From NCBI GenBank assembly GCA_902492855.1, contig CABUMU010000013.1, forward strand, positions 1 through 23,410: a DNA stretch of 23,410 nucleotides, read 5' to 3'. Numbering within the stretch: the stretch's first letter is position 1; every line of letters starts with the position of its first letter. Below, in pieces: positions 7,618 to 15,883 of this stretch. The position numbers and the translations under genes are program-made. A model generated the notes under the pieces. The model searched no databases. It had not been told where the DNA came from and worked only from the letters and a program-made list of their open reading frames with translations. The stretch comes from an uncultured Collinsella sp. GTDB taxonomy: Bacteria > Actinomycetota > Coriobacteriia > Coriobacteriales > Coriobacteriaceae.

Positions 7618-8493
7618 CTACTTCCAAACCGCGAGCGCCGCAGTGCCCAGTACGATGAGGGCGAGACCGATGGCGCTGCGCCGCGAGACCTTTTCGTTGA
7701 ATGCCAAGCGCGCAAATAGTACCGATACGACAATCGATAGTTTGTCGATCTGCACCACGACGCTCACCTGGCCTGCGGCGATGGCATAGTAATAGAGCAG
7801 CCACGATGCTCTGGTCGCGATGCCCGATGCCGCGAGAAATACGAGCTCGTAGCGGTCTACGTGCACGGCTTGGCCCATCTTGCCTTTAGCTGCCACGATT
7901 GCCCATGCCATAACCAGTACCACGCAGGTGCGGATTGCCGTGGCCAGGTTTGACTCGACGCCTTCGATGCCGATCTTAGCGAGGACGGAGGTGAGTGCTG
8001 CGAACATGGCGGCGCCGAGGGCGTAAGCGAGCCAGGTCCGGTCTTGCTGCTGCTCGGGTCCGGCGGATTGCTGCTTCTCGGTCATTAAAAACGTGCCGAG
8101 GGTAATGACGGCGGTTCCCACGAGCTTAACCGCAAGGTTGCTCGTCTCGCCAAAAAGCACGATGGCGATCAGCGCGGCGAGCACGGTGCTCATCTTGTCG
8201 ACCGGTACGACCTTATTGACGTCTCCGATGCTCAACGCCTTAAAGTAACAGATCCACGAAGCGCCGGTAGCGAGTCCCGAGAGGACGAGAAAGAGCCAGG
8301 ATCTGGGTTCGATGCTGCCAATGGTTCCAATGGATCCAGAAATGCCCGCCATTGCCCAGGCGAAAACGAGCACCACGCAGGTGCGAATGGCCGTCGCGAC
8401 ATCGGAGTCGGTCTGCTTGATGCCGCATTTGGCCAAGATGGATGTGATGCCGGCAAAGAATGCTGACGCAAATGCTGCGACGACCCACGACAC
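7618..8493 (-). CDS. EamA/DMT family transporter
   Basis: A 291-residue inner-membrane protein made of two EamA repeats, about ten TM helices. Both halves contain almost the same stretch: ATAIRTCVVLVFAWA at 33-47 and ATAIRTCVVLVMAWA at 184-198, and TSILAKCGI / TSVLAKIGI just before. A short hydrophilic linker (about 138-153, Gln-rich) joins them. DMT transporters export or import small metabolites; the substrate here is unknown. The start is GTG at 8493, chosen for a strong GAGGAGG 9 nt upstream. This binding site directly follows a terminator-like hairpin (8511-8539), so expression probably depends on read-through or a promoter overlapping it. The ABC operon lies upstream on the same strand. 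Confidence 0.88.
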   Translation of the reverse strand: MSWVVAAFASAFFAGITSILAKCGIKQTDSDVATAIRTCVVLVFAWAMAGISGSIGTIGSIEPRSWLFLVLSGLATGASWICYFKALSIGDVNKVVPVDKMSTVLAALIAIVLFGETSNLAVKLVGTAVITLGTFLMTEKQQSAGPEQQQDRTWLAYALGAAMFAALTSVLAKIGIEGVESNLATAIRTCVVLVMAWAIVAAKGKMGQAVHVDRYELVFLAASGIATRASWLLYYYAIAAGQVSVVVQIDKLSIVVSVLFARLAFNEKVSRRSAIGLALIVLGTAALAVWK

Positions 8494-8510
8494 GGGTTGA
8501 GCGCCTCCTC

Positions 8511-8539
8511 AAAAAAGACCACGCCAGATCTATGGCGCA
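8511..8539 (-). terminator. Terminator-like hairpin between the ABC operon and eamA
   Basis: Read on the - strand, a 7-bp stem (8539-8533 with 8526-8520, two G-U pairs if transcribed) and a 6-nt loop are followed by GTC and six U (8516-8511). This has the form of an intrinsic terminator for the GntR-ABC operon, whose last stop is at 8562. The U run leads straight into the GAGGAGG site of the eamA gene. Confidence 0.55.
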
Positions 8540-8561
8540 TGTCCAATGATACCGCGCTTGC

Positions 8562-9269
8562 CTATAGGTTGCGTGCCCGGTAGACCTTGGTGCTGATGGC
8601 GCAGCTGACAGCGCCAAGGACGACCGTTGCCAGCGCGGCAATTCCTGCGCACAGGAAGCCAAGAACGGAAGGATCGGGATTCGCCCCGGCAATCATCGAC
8701 ATGAGCTGGTTGCTGATGGGGTTGAATGAGTTTAGCGTGACCATGATAAGGCACATGTATAGGGCGTATAGACCAACGGATAGGCGTTGCGCCTTCATGT
8801 GTTCAAATCGAAAGAACAGAGGCAGTGTCAAAAACACCGCCATGAGGGAGAAAAGCATCGATATTGCCGAGGCGATTGCGGTCTCAAAGACGGTCTCTCC
8901 CGTGGAGGGGATACCCACGCTGTTTAAGATCGGGATGGCGACGATACTCAACAGCACGGCCGCGCACGTCATGATGACCGAGAAAATAGTGATGCACAGG
9001 TAGCGTGCGCTGACGATGTCTTTGCGTGAGATGGGCAGCGTTGCCCGATAGCGCTCCCATCCGTTTTGGTTGTCGAGCCCGGCCAGCGACGTCATGGCCA
9101 TGATAGGCGACATGGCACTGATCGCGAAGGCGCCGGCGGCGCTCATATCGGAATCACCATTCGATGCCCTGACGGCGGTCAGCACGACGAAGATGAACAG
9201 GCCGACACCTGCGATGCTCGGGACGAGCGTGCGAACGATGGCAAGCTCGGACATAATGGCGCGTTTCAT
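8562..9269 (-). CDS. ABC-2 type transporter permease
   Basis: A 235-residue membrane protein with about six TM segments (for example around 15-32, 48-62, 88-112, 130-150, 163-180, 205-225). It resembles the ABC2_membrane_5 permeases that pair with a single ATPase in GntR-regulated operons. Characteristic are the soluble stretch NGWERYRATLPISRKDIV after TM2 and the DPSVL segment before the last helix. Its ATG overlaps the stop codon of the ATPase gene by four bases (9266-9269, ATGA), so translation is coupled and the pair surely forms one transporter. The cargo is unknown; relatives handle antimicrobial peptides, lantibiotics or envelope stress. The operon ends here, with a hairpin just downstream. 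Confidence 0.85.
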   Translation of the reverse strand: MKRAIMSELAIVRTLVPSIAGVGLFIFVVLTAVRASNGDSDMSAAGAFAISAMSPIMAMTSLAGLDNQNGWERYRATLPISRKDIVSARYLCITIFSVIMTCAAVLLSIVAIPILNSVGIPSTGETVFETAIASAISMLFSLMAVFLTLPLFFRFEHMKAQRLSVGLYALYMCLIMVTLNSFNPISNQLMSMIAGANPDPSVLGFLCAGIAALATVVLGAVSCAISTKVYRARNL

Positions 9270-10147
9270 TTCAAAGCCCCTTTCAGCATGAAGCGAAGAT
9301 AGTCATCAATGGTTGCCCGGTCGCAGGGAATCTCGGGAAAGGCCTCGAGCGTTTCGCGACGGTTGGGCACGAGCACGTCCACGCTATAGGCGTGGTGGAC
9401 GGCACGGGCGCCTTCGACGCAAGTCATAAGCTCGGCAGCCTGTGCTTGGGTACAGTGGGCGATGCCGGCGCGGTCGGTAATGTCCTCGCGCGGCAGGTCA
9501 AAAATAATCGCGCCATTATCGATGCAGATGACGCGATCAGCGGTGCGATCGAGGTCGGACGTAATGTGGCTCGAGAGCAGCACGCTGTGCTGGCCGTCGG
9601 CGACAAAGGCAAGCAGCTCATCAAGCAGTTCCTCGCGTGCCATGGGATCGAGGCCCGCGGTGGCTTCGTCCAAAACGAGCAGCTTGGCATTGTGGCTGAG
9701 TGCACAGGCAAGCTGCAGTTTCATGCCCATGCCGCGGGAGAGGTCCTTGACCTTTGTCTTGGGATCGAGGCCAAATCGGTTGATGAATCCGGCGAACGTT
9801 TCGCGGTCCCACGTGGGGTACGCCGGGCCTACGAGCGACTCGACCTGGCCCACCTTGAGCGTGGAGGGGAAGGGGCACGTGTCCAGGACAAGACCGACGC
9901 GGGAGCGTAGATGGCGCTGCGTTTCATCGGGCGCGTCGGCGCCACAGCGCTGCCCAAACAGGCGTACCTCGCCGGCATCGAGCTTGATAAGCCCGAGCGC
10001 GGCGCGAATGGTCGTTGTCTTGCCGGCACCGTTAGCGCCCACAAAGCCAACAATCTGGCCGGGCTCCACGGCGAGCGTGACATCACGCAGCGAAAAACGG
10101 TCGCTCACGCGGCGTGAGACACCTTTGAGTTCTAACAAGTTTTGCAT
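9266..10147 (-). CDS. ABC transporter ATP-binding protein
   Basis: A 293-residue ATPase with all nucleotide-binding motifs: Walker A GANGAGKTT (37-45), signature LSRGM (136-140), Walker B LLVLDE (156-161), D-loop GLD (165-167) and switch His194. The last 80 residues are a C-terminal extension typical of the ABC-2 exporter branch (YtrB/CcmA/EcsA-like). It powers the permease encoded immediately downstream, with which it overlaps by four bases. The ATG at 10147 has AAGAAAGG 8 nt upstream. It follows the GntR gene by 24 bp, forming a regulator-ATPase-permease operon. Confidence 0.93.
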   Translation of the reverse strand: MQNLLELKGVSRRVSDRFSLRDVTLAVEPGQIVGFVGANGAGKTTTIRAALGLIKLDAGEVRLFGQRCGADAPDETQRHLRSRVGLVLDTCPFPSTLKVGQVESLVGPAYPTWDRETFAGFINRFGLDPKTKVKDLSRGMGMKLQLACALSHNAKLLVLDEATAGLDPMAREELLDELLAFVADGQHSVLLSSHITSDLDRTADRVICIDNGAIIFDLPREDITDRAGIAHCTQAQAAELMTCVEGARAVHHAYSVDVLVPNRRETLEAFPEIPCDRATIDDYLRFMLKGALK

Positions 10148-10171
10148 GGTATAAGCCTTTCTTGCAGATGG

Positions 10172-10552
10172 CTACTGCATGGTTTCGGGGGCTACCAGGT
10201 CGAGCATCTCGTGCAGTTTGTCGCGCGTGACGCCCAGGGCTTCGGCTTGTTCTGCCGCCTGCGTAAGCAGCTCTTCGATATGGCAGAGCTGGTTTTCGCG
10301 CAAGAGCTCTTGGTTGCCCTCGGCGACAAAACAGCCCTTGCCCTGCACGGTGCAGATAAACCCGAGCTGCTCCAGATCGGCGTAGGCGCGCTTGGTGGTG
10401 ATGACGCTCACGCCCAGGTCGCTCGCGAGTGCGCGGATGCTGGGGAGTTTGGCTCCCGCGGCGAGCGTGCCCGAAAGGATTTGAGCTTTGACCTGCGAGG
10501 ATATCTGCTCGTAGATGGGCTTGTCGCTCGAATTGGATAGGATAATGTCCAC
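10172..10552 (-). CDS. GntR family transcriptional regulator (YtrA subfamily)
   Basis: A 126-residue regulator with an N-terminal winged helix-turn-helix (about 10-75: PIYEQISSQVKAQILSG, then KLPSIRALASDLGVS and TTKRAYADLEQLGF) and only a short helical C-terminal part, which is the YtrA pattern rather than a FadR or UTRA effector domain. YtrA-type proteins usually sit first in an operon for an ABC exporter and repress it. That is the layout here. The start is GTG at 10552 with a clear AAGGAG 5 nt upstream. A perfect inverted repeat overlapping the promoter (10580-10613) is its probable operator, giving autoregulation. Confidence 0.92.
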   Translation of the reverse strand: MDIILSNSSDKPIYEQISSQVKAQILSGTLAAGAKLPSIRALASDLGVSVITTKRAYADLEQLGFICTVQGKGCFVAEGNQELLRENQLCHIEELLTQAAEQAEALGVTRDKLHEMLDLVAPETMQ

Positions 10553-10579
10553 AGCGGCTCCTTAGCTGTTGGGCTACAC

Positions 10580-10630
10580 GTGTATATAACCGGTAAGCAC
10601 AGTATATATACACTATGCACAGTTATGCAA
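10580..10630 (-). promoter_or_regulatory. Promoter and candidate operator of the GntR-ABC operon
   Basis: On the - strand, TTGCAT (10630-10625) and TATACT (10606-10601) are 18 nt apart, a fair sigma-70 promoter. A perfect 9-bp inverted repeat, GTGTATATA (10580-10588) and TATATACAC (10605-10613), covers the -10 box and the start of transcription. A regulator bound here would block RNA polymerase, which suits the YtrA-type repressor encoded just downstream. Confidence 0.6.
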
Positions 10631-10690
10631 GAGGCAAATACGGATTAAGCCGGCTACCCAGACCCCAACTGATGAATTTGTCCTGATAGG

Positions 10691-10726
10691 TGCCCTATGG
10701 CGAGGTTTCACGGCTACAATAGGGCA
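10691..10726 (+). promoter_or_regulatory. Inverted repeat and TACAAT box upstream of prfC
   Basis: TGCCCTAT (10691-10698) and its exact complement ATAGGGCA (10719-10726) flank 20 nt. A -10-like TACAAT lies at 10715-10720, overlapping the right arm, about 50 nt before the prfC start. No convincing -35 box is visible at the right distance. It may be a promoter with an operator or merely a chance palindrome. Confidence 0.35.
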
Positions 10727-10769
10727 GTTACATCGACGTAATGCATATAGAACGCAAGAAAGGATCCGC

Positions 10770-12383
<1,614 letters not shown>

Positions 12384-12388
12384 CGCAT

Positions 12389-12427
12389 CGGCGCGGTGGT
12401 CCTGTGGGGCTGCCGCGCCGTTTGTTT
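12389..12427 (+). terminator. Probable terminator after prfC
   Basis: CGGCGCGG (12389-12396) pairs exactly with CCGCGCCG (12413-12420), with a 16-nt loop, followed by TTTGTTT. It begins six bases after the prfC stop codon. Confidence 0.55.
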
Positions 12428-12483
12428 GCCTTATGCCGCGCGAGCGGCTATCATACCCACCGTCGTCTCAAGACCGGGGCGTC

Positions 12484-12534
12484 CGAGCAGTTCGGGTCCG
12501 ATATCCTGCTCGTTAAACCTAAAACCAAAGGAGT
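12484..12534 (+). promoter_or_regulatory. Candidate preQ1-I-like riboswitch before the VUT transporter
   Basis: A 7-bp stem (CGAGCAG 12484-12490 with CTGCTCG 12506-12512) carries a 15-nt loop that starts TTC-GGGT. It is followed by an A-rich tail with two ACC triplets (12517-12519 and 12524-12526), ending in the AAAGGAG binding site of the next gene. GGT of the loop (12495-12497) could pair with ACC of the tail as a pseudoknot near the ribosome binding site. That is the plan of preQ1-I aptamers (stem, loop beginning UUC, A-rich tail pairing back). The loop is longer than in the B. subtilis example and not all conserved bases match. The link to a transporter family known for queuosine precursors is what makes it worth testing. 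Confidence 0.3.
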
Positions 12535-12539
12535 ACATA

Positions 12540-13262
12540 ATGATCAAGAAGGTCATGGAGGACTACAAGGTCCTGCTGCGGAGCATTCCCGCGGCAACGG
12601 TTTCGCTGTTTTTCGTGAGCGTCATCATGATGAACCTGCTGGCCAACAAGGAGCTCATCAGCCTGCCGTATCTGGCACTCGATTGCGGCTTTGTGGTGAG
12701 CTGGGTTTCGTTTTTGTGCCAGGACATGATTTGCAAGCGCTTTGGCGCCAAGGCATCCATCAAAATCTCTATCCTCGCGCTGCTGGTTAACCTCGCCGTG
12801 AGCCTGTGCTTTTGGGCATGTTCGCTCACGCCCGGCATGTGGGGCGCCTACTACGACACGGGCATGATCGAGGTCAACACCGCCCTTAACGCCACCATCG
12901 GCGGCACCTGGTACGTGGTGCTGGGCTCTTCGCTGGCAATGCTCGTTTCTGCCGTGGTTAACTCCACGCTCAACCAGTCGCTCGGCCGCATGCTCAAAAA
13001 GAATAACTTTGCGAGCTTCGCCTTCCGCTCCTATGTGTCCACGGGTGTTGGCCAGTTTATCGACAACCTGGTCTTTGCCATTGTGGTGAGCCACACGTTC
13101 TTTGGTTGGACCTGGGTGCAGGTCCTTATGTGCTCGCTGACCGGCGCTGTTGCCGAGCTGCTGTGCGAGGTTTTCCTGAGCCCCGTGGGCTACAAGGTCG
13201 TGCGCGGCTGGGAGCGCGAGAATGTGGGCTCCGAGTACCTCGAGCGCCACGCAACCGCCTAA
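12540..13262 (+). CDS. VUT family (queuosine precursor transporter-like, DUF165) membrane protein
   Basis: A 240-residue membrane protein with about six TM helices. It has the DUF165/COG1738 layout: an Asp in the second helix region followed by CKRFG (DMICKRFGAKASIK, about 61-74), a long hydrophobic core, and the late motif FRSYVSTGVGQFIDNLVFA (about 161-179), which matches the R-S-GQ-D-F pattern of the family. The best-studied member is E. coli YhhQ, which imports queuosine precursors; others are called vitamin uptake transporters. The ATG at 12540 follows AAAGGAG at 6 nt; a longer frame back to 12396 lacks a binding site. An SDR gene begins 9 bp after its stop, so the two are in one operon. 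A possible preQ1-like leader precedes it. The substrate is inferred from family only. Confidence 0.85.
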   Translation: MIKKVMEDYKVLLRSIPAATVSLFFVSVIMMNLLANKELISLPYLALDCGFVVSWVSFLCQDMICKRFGAKASIKISILALLVNLAVSLCFWACSLTPGMWGAYYDTGMIEVNTALNATIGGTWYVVLGSSLAMLVSAVVNSTLNQSLGRMLKKNNFASFAFRSYVSTGVGQFIDNLVFAIVVSHTFFGWTWVQVLMCSLTGAVAELLCEVFLSPVGYKVVRGWERENVGSEYLERHATA

Positions 13263-13271
13263 GGAGCAAGT

Positions 13272-13952
13272 ATGCGGGTTTTGATCACGGGCGCTTCGGG
13301 CGGTATCGGAACCGCATGCGTGCAGCGCTTTTTGGACGAGGGCCACGAGGTCGTGGGCTTCGATCTGCTGCCGGCGACGGTCGAACACGAGCGCTACCGC
13401 CATCTGATCGTAGATGTTCGCGAGCCGGACTCGTTTCCAGGCGACCTTGAACCCCAGGTAATCGTGAATGTTGCCGGTACGCAGGATTCGGCTGACGACA
13501 TCGCCGCCAACCTGTATGGCACCATCAACGTGACCGAGCGCTACGCCTTTGCGGGGGAGGGGCTTGCCGCCAAGCCGGAGCCGGCTATCAAATCCGTGGT
13601 CAATGTGGGGTCGGCGAGCGGGCATACGGGATCGGAGTTTCCCGACTATGCCGCCAGCAAGGGCGGCGTTATCGCCTACACCAAGAACCTTGCAAACCGT
13701 CTGGCGCCGCAGGCTATCGCCAACAGTGTGGACCCGGGTGGCGTTATCACGCCGCTCAACCGTTGCGTGATGGAAGACGAACACCTGTGGAGCCAGATTA
13801 TGGAGCTCACGCCGCTTAAGCGCTGGGCCACCGCCCAAGAGATTGCCGAGTGGATCTACTTTGTGGGCGTGACCAACCGGTTTATGACCGGGCAGAGTCT
13901 GCTAATCGATGGCGGCGAGGCCGGCCGCACACAATTTATTTGGCCCGAGTAG
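13272..13952 (+). CDS. SDR family NAD(P)-dependent oxidoreductase
   Basis: A 226-residue classical short-chain dehydrogenase/reductase. It has the cofactor motif TGASGGIG (6-13), an acidic Asp31 at the end of strand 2 that suggests NAD rather than NADP, NVAG at 66-69, and the catalytic Asn80, Ser114 or Ser116, Tyr126 and Lys130 (YAASK). The C-terminal part has the common DPGGVITPL and GQSLLIDGG stretches. It is slightly shorter than usual (about 245) because the region after strand 2 is trimmed. The substrate cannot be told. The start ATG has AAGGAG 5 nt upstream and lies 9 bp after the VUT transporter gene, so co-transcription is likely. A terminator follows directly. Confidence 0.92.
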   Translation: MRVLITGASGGIGTACVQRFLDEGHEVVGFDLLPATVEHERYRHLIVDVREPDSFPGDLEPQVIVNVAGTQDSADDIAANLYGTINVTERYAFAGEGLAAKPEPAIKSVVNVGSASGHTGSEFPDYAASKGGVIAYTKNLANRLAPQAIANSVDPGGVITPLNRCVMEDEHLWSQIMELTPLKRWATAQEIAEWIYFVGVTNRFMTGQSLLIDGGEAGRTQFIWPE

Positions 13953-13953
13953 C

Positions 13954-13989
13954 AAAACGCGCCCGATGGAAGCCGTCGAGCGCGTTTTT
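13954..13989. terminator. Bidirectional terminator between SDR gene and ung
   Basis: AAAACGCGC (13954-13962) pairs with GCGCGTTTT (13980-13988), with an inner CGA/TCG extension across a single C-A mismatch. The A run and T run on either side make it able to stop transcription from both directions. It lies two bases after the SDR stop and 14 bp before the convergent ung stop. Confidence 0.85.
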
Positions 13990-14002
13990 GATATATCGAT
14001 TT

Positions 14003-14728
14003 TTAGCCGAGGCAAGTCCAGTTGACGGGGGTCGAGCCGTGCTGTTCGAGTAGCCGATTGGCTGCCGAGAAGGGGCGCGACCCCATAAAGGCAGGGAGTT
14101 CTGCCGTGGCACGGTTGGCCGAAAGCGGCGAGGGGTGCGTAGAGGCCAGGCAGAACTTGCCGGTTGCCTTGCCCGCGCCGGTCGTGGCGAGCTTGCCTTC
14201 GACCATCTGCTGGGCAAAGCGACCCCATGCCAAAAAGACTACCGGCTGGGGCAGCCGACAGCAGCGTTCGATAACGTAGTCGGTGAGCGTGCTCCAGCCC
14301 AGTTTGGCGTGCGAGTTCGCGGCATGCTCGCGCACAGTGAGCGTAGTGTTGAGAAGCAGGACGCCCTGTTGTGCCCATGGCGTTAGATCTCCTGTGGCGG
14401 GAATGGGGTAGCCCAGATCGGCATTGAGTTCCTTGTAGATGTTGCGCAGGCTCGGCGGCAACTTGGTTTGCGTCGCGGGGACCGAGAACGATAACCCCAT
14501 GGCCTGGTTGGGTCCGTGATAAGGGTCCTGACCTAAGATGACAACCTTGACCTGGTCGGCCGGCGTGTAGGCGAGGGCATTGAGGATGTCGTCTTGTGCC
14601 GGGTAGATAGTCTGCTCGGCACGCAAAAGGGCGATGCGCTCGAGCAGCTGGTTCGTAGTGTCACGTACCGGCTGCGGCGCATCGCCCAACCAAGTTGCTA
14701 TGTTGCGGTCGCGGGTCGCGGCGTCCAT
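14003..14728 (-). CDS. ung: Uracil-DNA glycosylase, family 1
   Basis: A 241-residue base-excision repair enzyme that removes uracil from DNA. The family 1 motifs are complete: the water-activating loop GQDPYHG (66-72, Asp68), the uracil-stacking region GLSFSVP, LLNTTLTV (125-132) with the uracil-binding Asn, and the DNA minor-groove intercalation loop HPSPLSA (198-204, His198). Length is near the 229 residues of E. coli Ung. The ATG at 14728 has AAAGGAG 4 nt upstream. A TACAAT box lies upstream at 14769-14764 (- strand), so it may have its own promoter although the EamA gene upstream is on the same strand, 88 bp away. Confidence 0.97.
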   Translation of the reverse strand: MDAATRDRNIATWLGDAPQPVRDTTNQLLERIALLRAEQTIYPAQDDILNALAYTPADQVKVVILGQDPYHGPNQAMGLSFSVPATQTKLPPSLRNIYKELNADLGYPIPATGDLTPWAQQGVLLLNTTLTVREHAANSHAKLGWSTLTDYVIERCCRLPQPVVFLAWGRFAQQMVEGKLATTGAGKATGKFCLASTHPSPLSANRATAELPAFMGSRPFSAANRLLEQHGSTPVNWTCLG

Positions 14729-14816
14729 GGGGCTCCTTTATGGCAGATGCTCTGTTGGCATCTATTGTAAAGGCGTCCGGAGACCTTTATGCCGCGGCTA
14801 TAAAAGGTGAGGCGCT

Positions 14817-15725
14817 TTACGAGGCTCGCTCGGGCGCTCCTGCCATGCGGGTATGGTCGTGAGCATGCGCATGAAGTCGCGGAAGCTGCACGGTTGCCAC
14901 CATGACGCCGGTGAGGATGAGGGCGGCGCCAAAGAAGGCGATGGGGCTCAGGACCTCGCCAACCAGGAAGAACGAGAAGACGGCGGAGCAGACCGGCTCG
15001 AGCGAGAAGGCGAAGCCGGTGGTCTCGGCGGGCACGTGGGGCTGTACGAGTGTCTGAGTGATAAAGCCGTAGGCGGAGCAGATGAGTGCGAGCGCGACGA
15101 CAACGACGATTTCGCTGGGCGTGCCGGGAAGCGTGAAGCCGCCAAAGGTGAATGCAGCGATGCCCGAGAACAAGCCGCCGAAGCCCAGCTGCCAAATGCC
15201 CAGGGACAGCGGATCGACTTCTTCGACAAACCGCTTGGCGACAATGATGTGTCCGGCGTAGATAAAGGCGGAGAGCAGCATGATGAGCGCGCCCGGGTTC
15301 AGGCTGGTGAAGTCGGCACCCGAGAGCAGCAACATACCGCAGGTGACGATGGCCGTGCCGATGAGCACCTTGCGCTCGGGGGCGCGACGCAGCAGGGCTG
15401 CGTTGGCAAACGGCACGATCACGACCGTCAGGCTCTGCAAAAAGCCGGCAGTGGAGGCGGAGGTGAGGCTGGAGCCCAGGCACATGCAGGTGAGCTCGGT
15501 TGCCATAATGGCGCCGATGATGGCGGCGCGGACCATAAGGTCGCGGTTGATGCGCAACGCGCGCTTGTGGAAGAGCAAAAGGCAGGCCGCGAAGGCGATG
15601 ATACAGCGCAGCGCAACGATGCTCGTGGCGTTCATGCTGTCCATGCCGATCTTCATGAGGGGGTACGAAAAGCCCCATGCGACGGGAACGGAAAATGAGA
15701 GCGCGATTGCTTTTTTGCGATCCAT
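14817..15725 (-). CDS. EamA/DMT family transporter
   Basis: A 302-residue inner-membrane protein with ten predicted TM helices in two EamA repeats (about 7-137 and 147-283). The sequence PVAWGFSYPLMKIG near the start, LRCIIAFAACLLL, and the second-half LEPVCSAVFSFFLVGE are typical of the RhaT/EamA branch. The C-terminal tail is hydrophilic and His-rich (HAHAHDH), on the cytoplasmic side if the usual topology holds. The substrate is unknown. The ATG at 15725 follows AAAAGGAG at 4 nt. The divergent LysR gene 158 bp away is the probable regulator. It is clearly different from the other EamA gene at 7618-8493, so the two are not a recent duplicate pair. Confidence 0.88.
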   Translation of the reverse strand: MDRKKAIALSFSVPVAWGFSYPLMKIGMDSMNATSIVALRCIIAFAACLLLFHKRALRINRDLMVRAAIIGAIMATELTCMCLGSSLTSASTAGFLQSLTVVIVPFANAALLRRAPERKVLIGTAIVTCGMLLLSGADFTSLNPGALIMLLSAFIYAGHIIVAKRFVEEVDPLSLGIWQLGFGGLFSGIAAFTFGGFTLPGTPSEIVVVVALALICSAYGFITQTLVQPHVPAETTGFAFSLEPVCSAVFSFFLVGEVLSPIAFFGAALILTGVMVATVQLPRLHAHAHDHTRMAGAPERAS

Positions 15726-15883
15726 GGGACTCCTTTTGTTACAGAACGGTTTCGCAAAAAGGATTCTGCTCCCAGATTTGGATGTAGTAAAGCGAATGTA
15801 TCTTCAGTATGATTAAGAAACGCTAAAGTTGGTGCGAAAAGCGCTGGCAAAACGTTTTACGGCTGCATTGATGTGGAGGCACG

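Noticed and set aside
7596..7625. A terminator between the EFR1 and first EamA genes
   Set aside because: GTAGCGGC and GCCGCGCTAC pair only with a bulge and there is no T run; the support is too weak.
12519..13838. A 439-codon open frame on the - strand across the VUT and SDR genes
   Set aside because: It has the composition of an antisense shadow (Arg/His/Gly/Ala-rich), no binding site and no family pattern, while both + strand genes are clearly real.
14853..15698. A 281-codon + strand frame opposite the second EamA gene
   Set aside because: Hydrophilic, Gly/Asp/Glu-rich translation typical of the complement of a membrane protein gene; no binding site.
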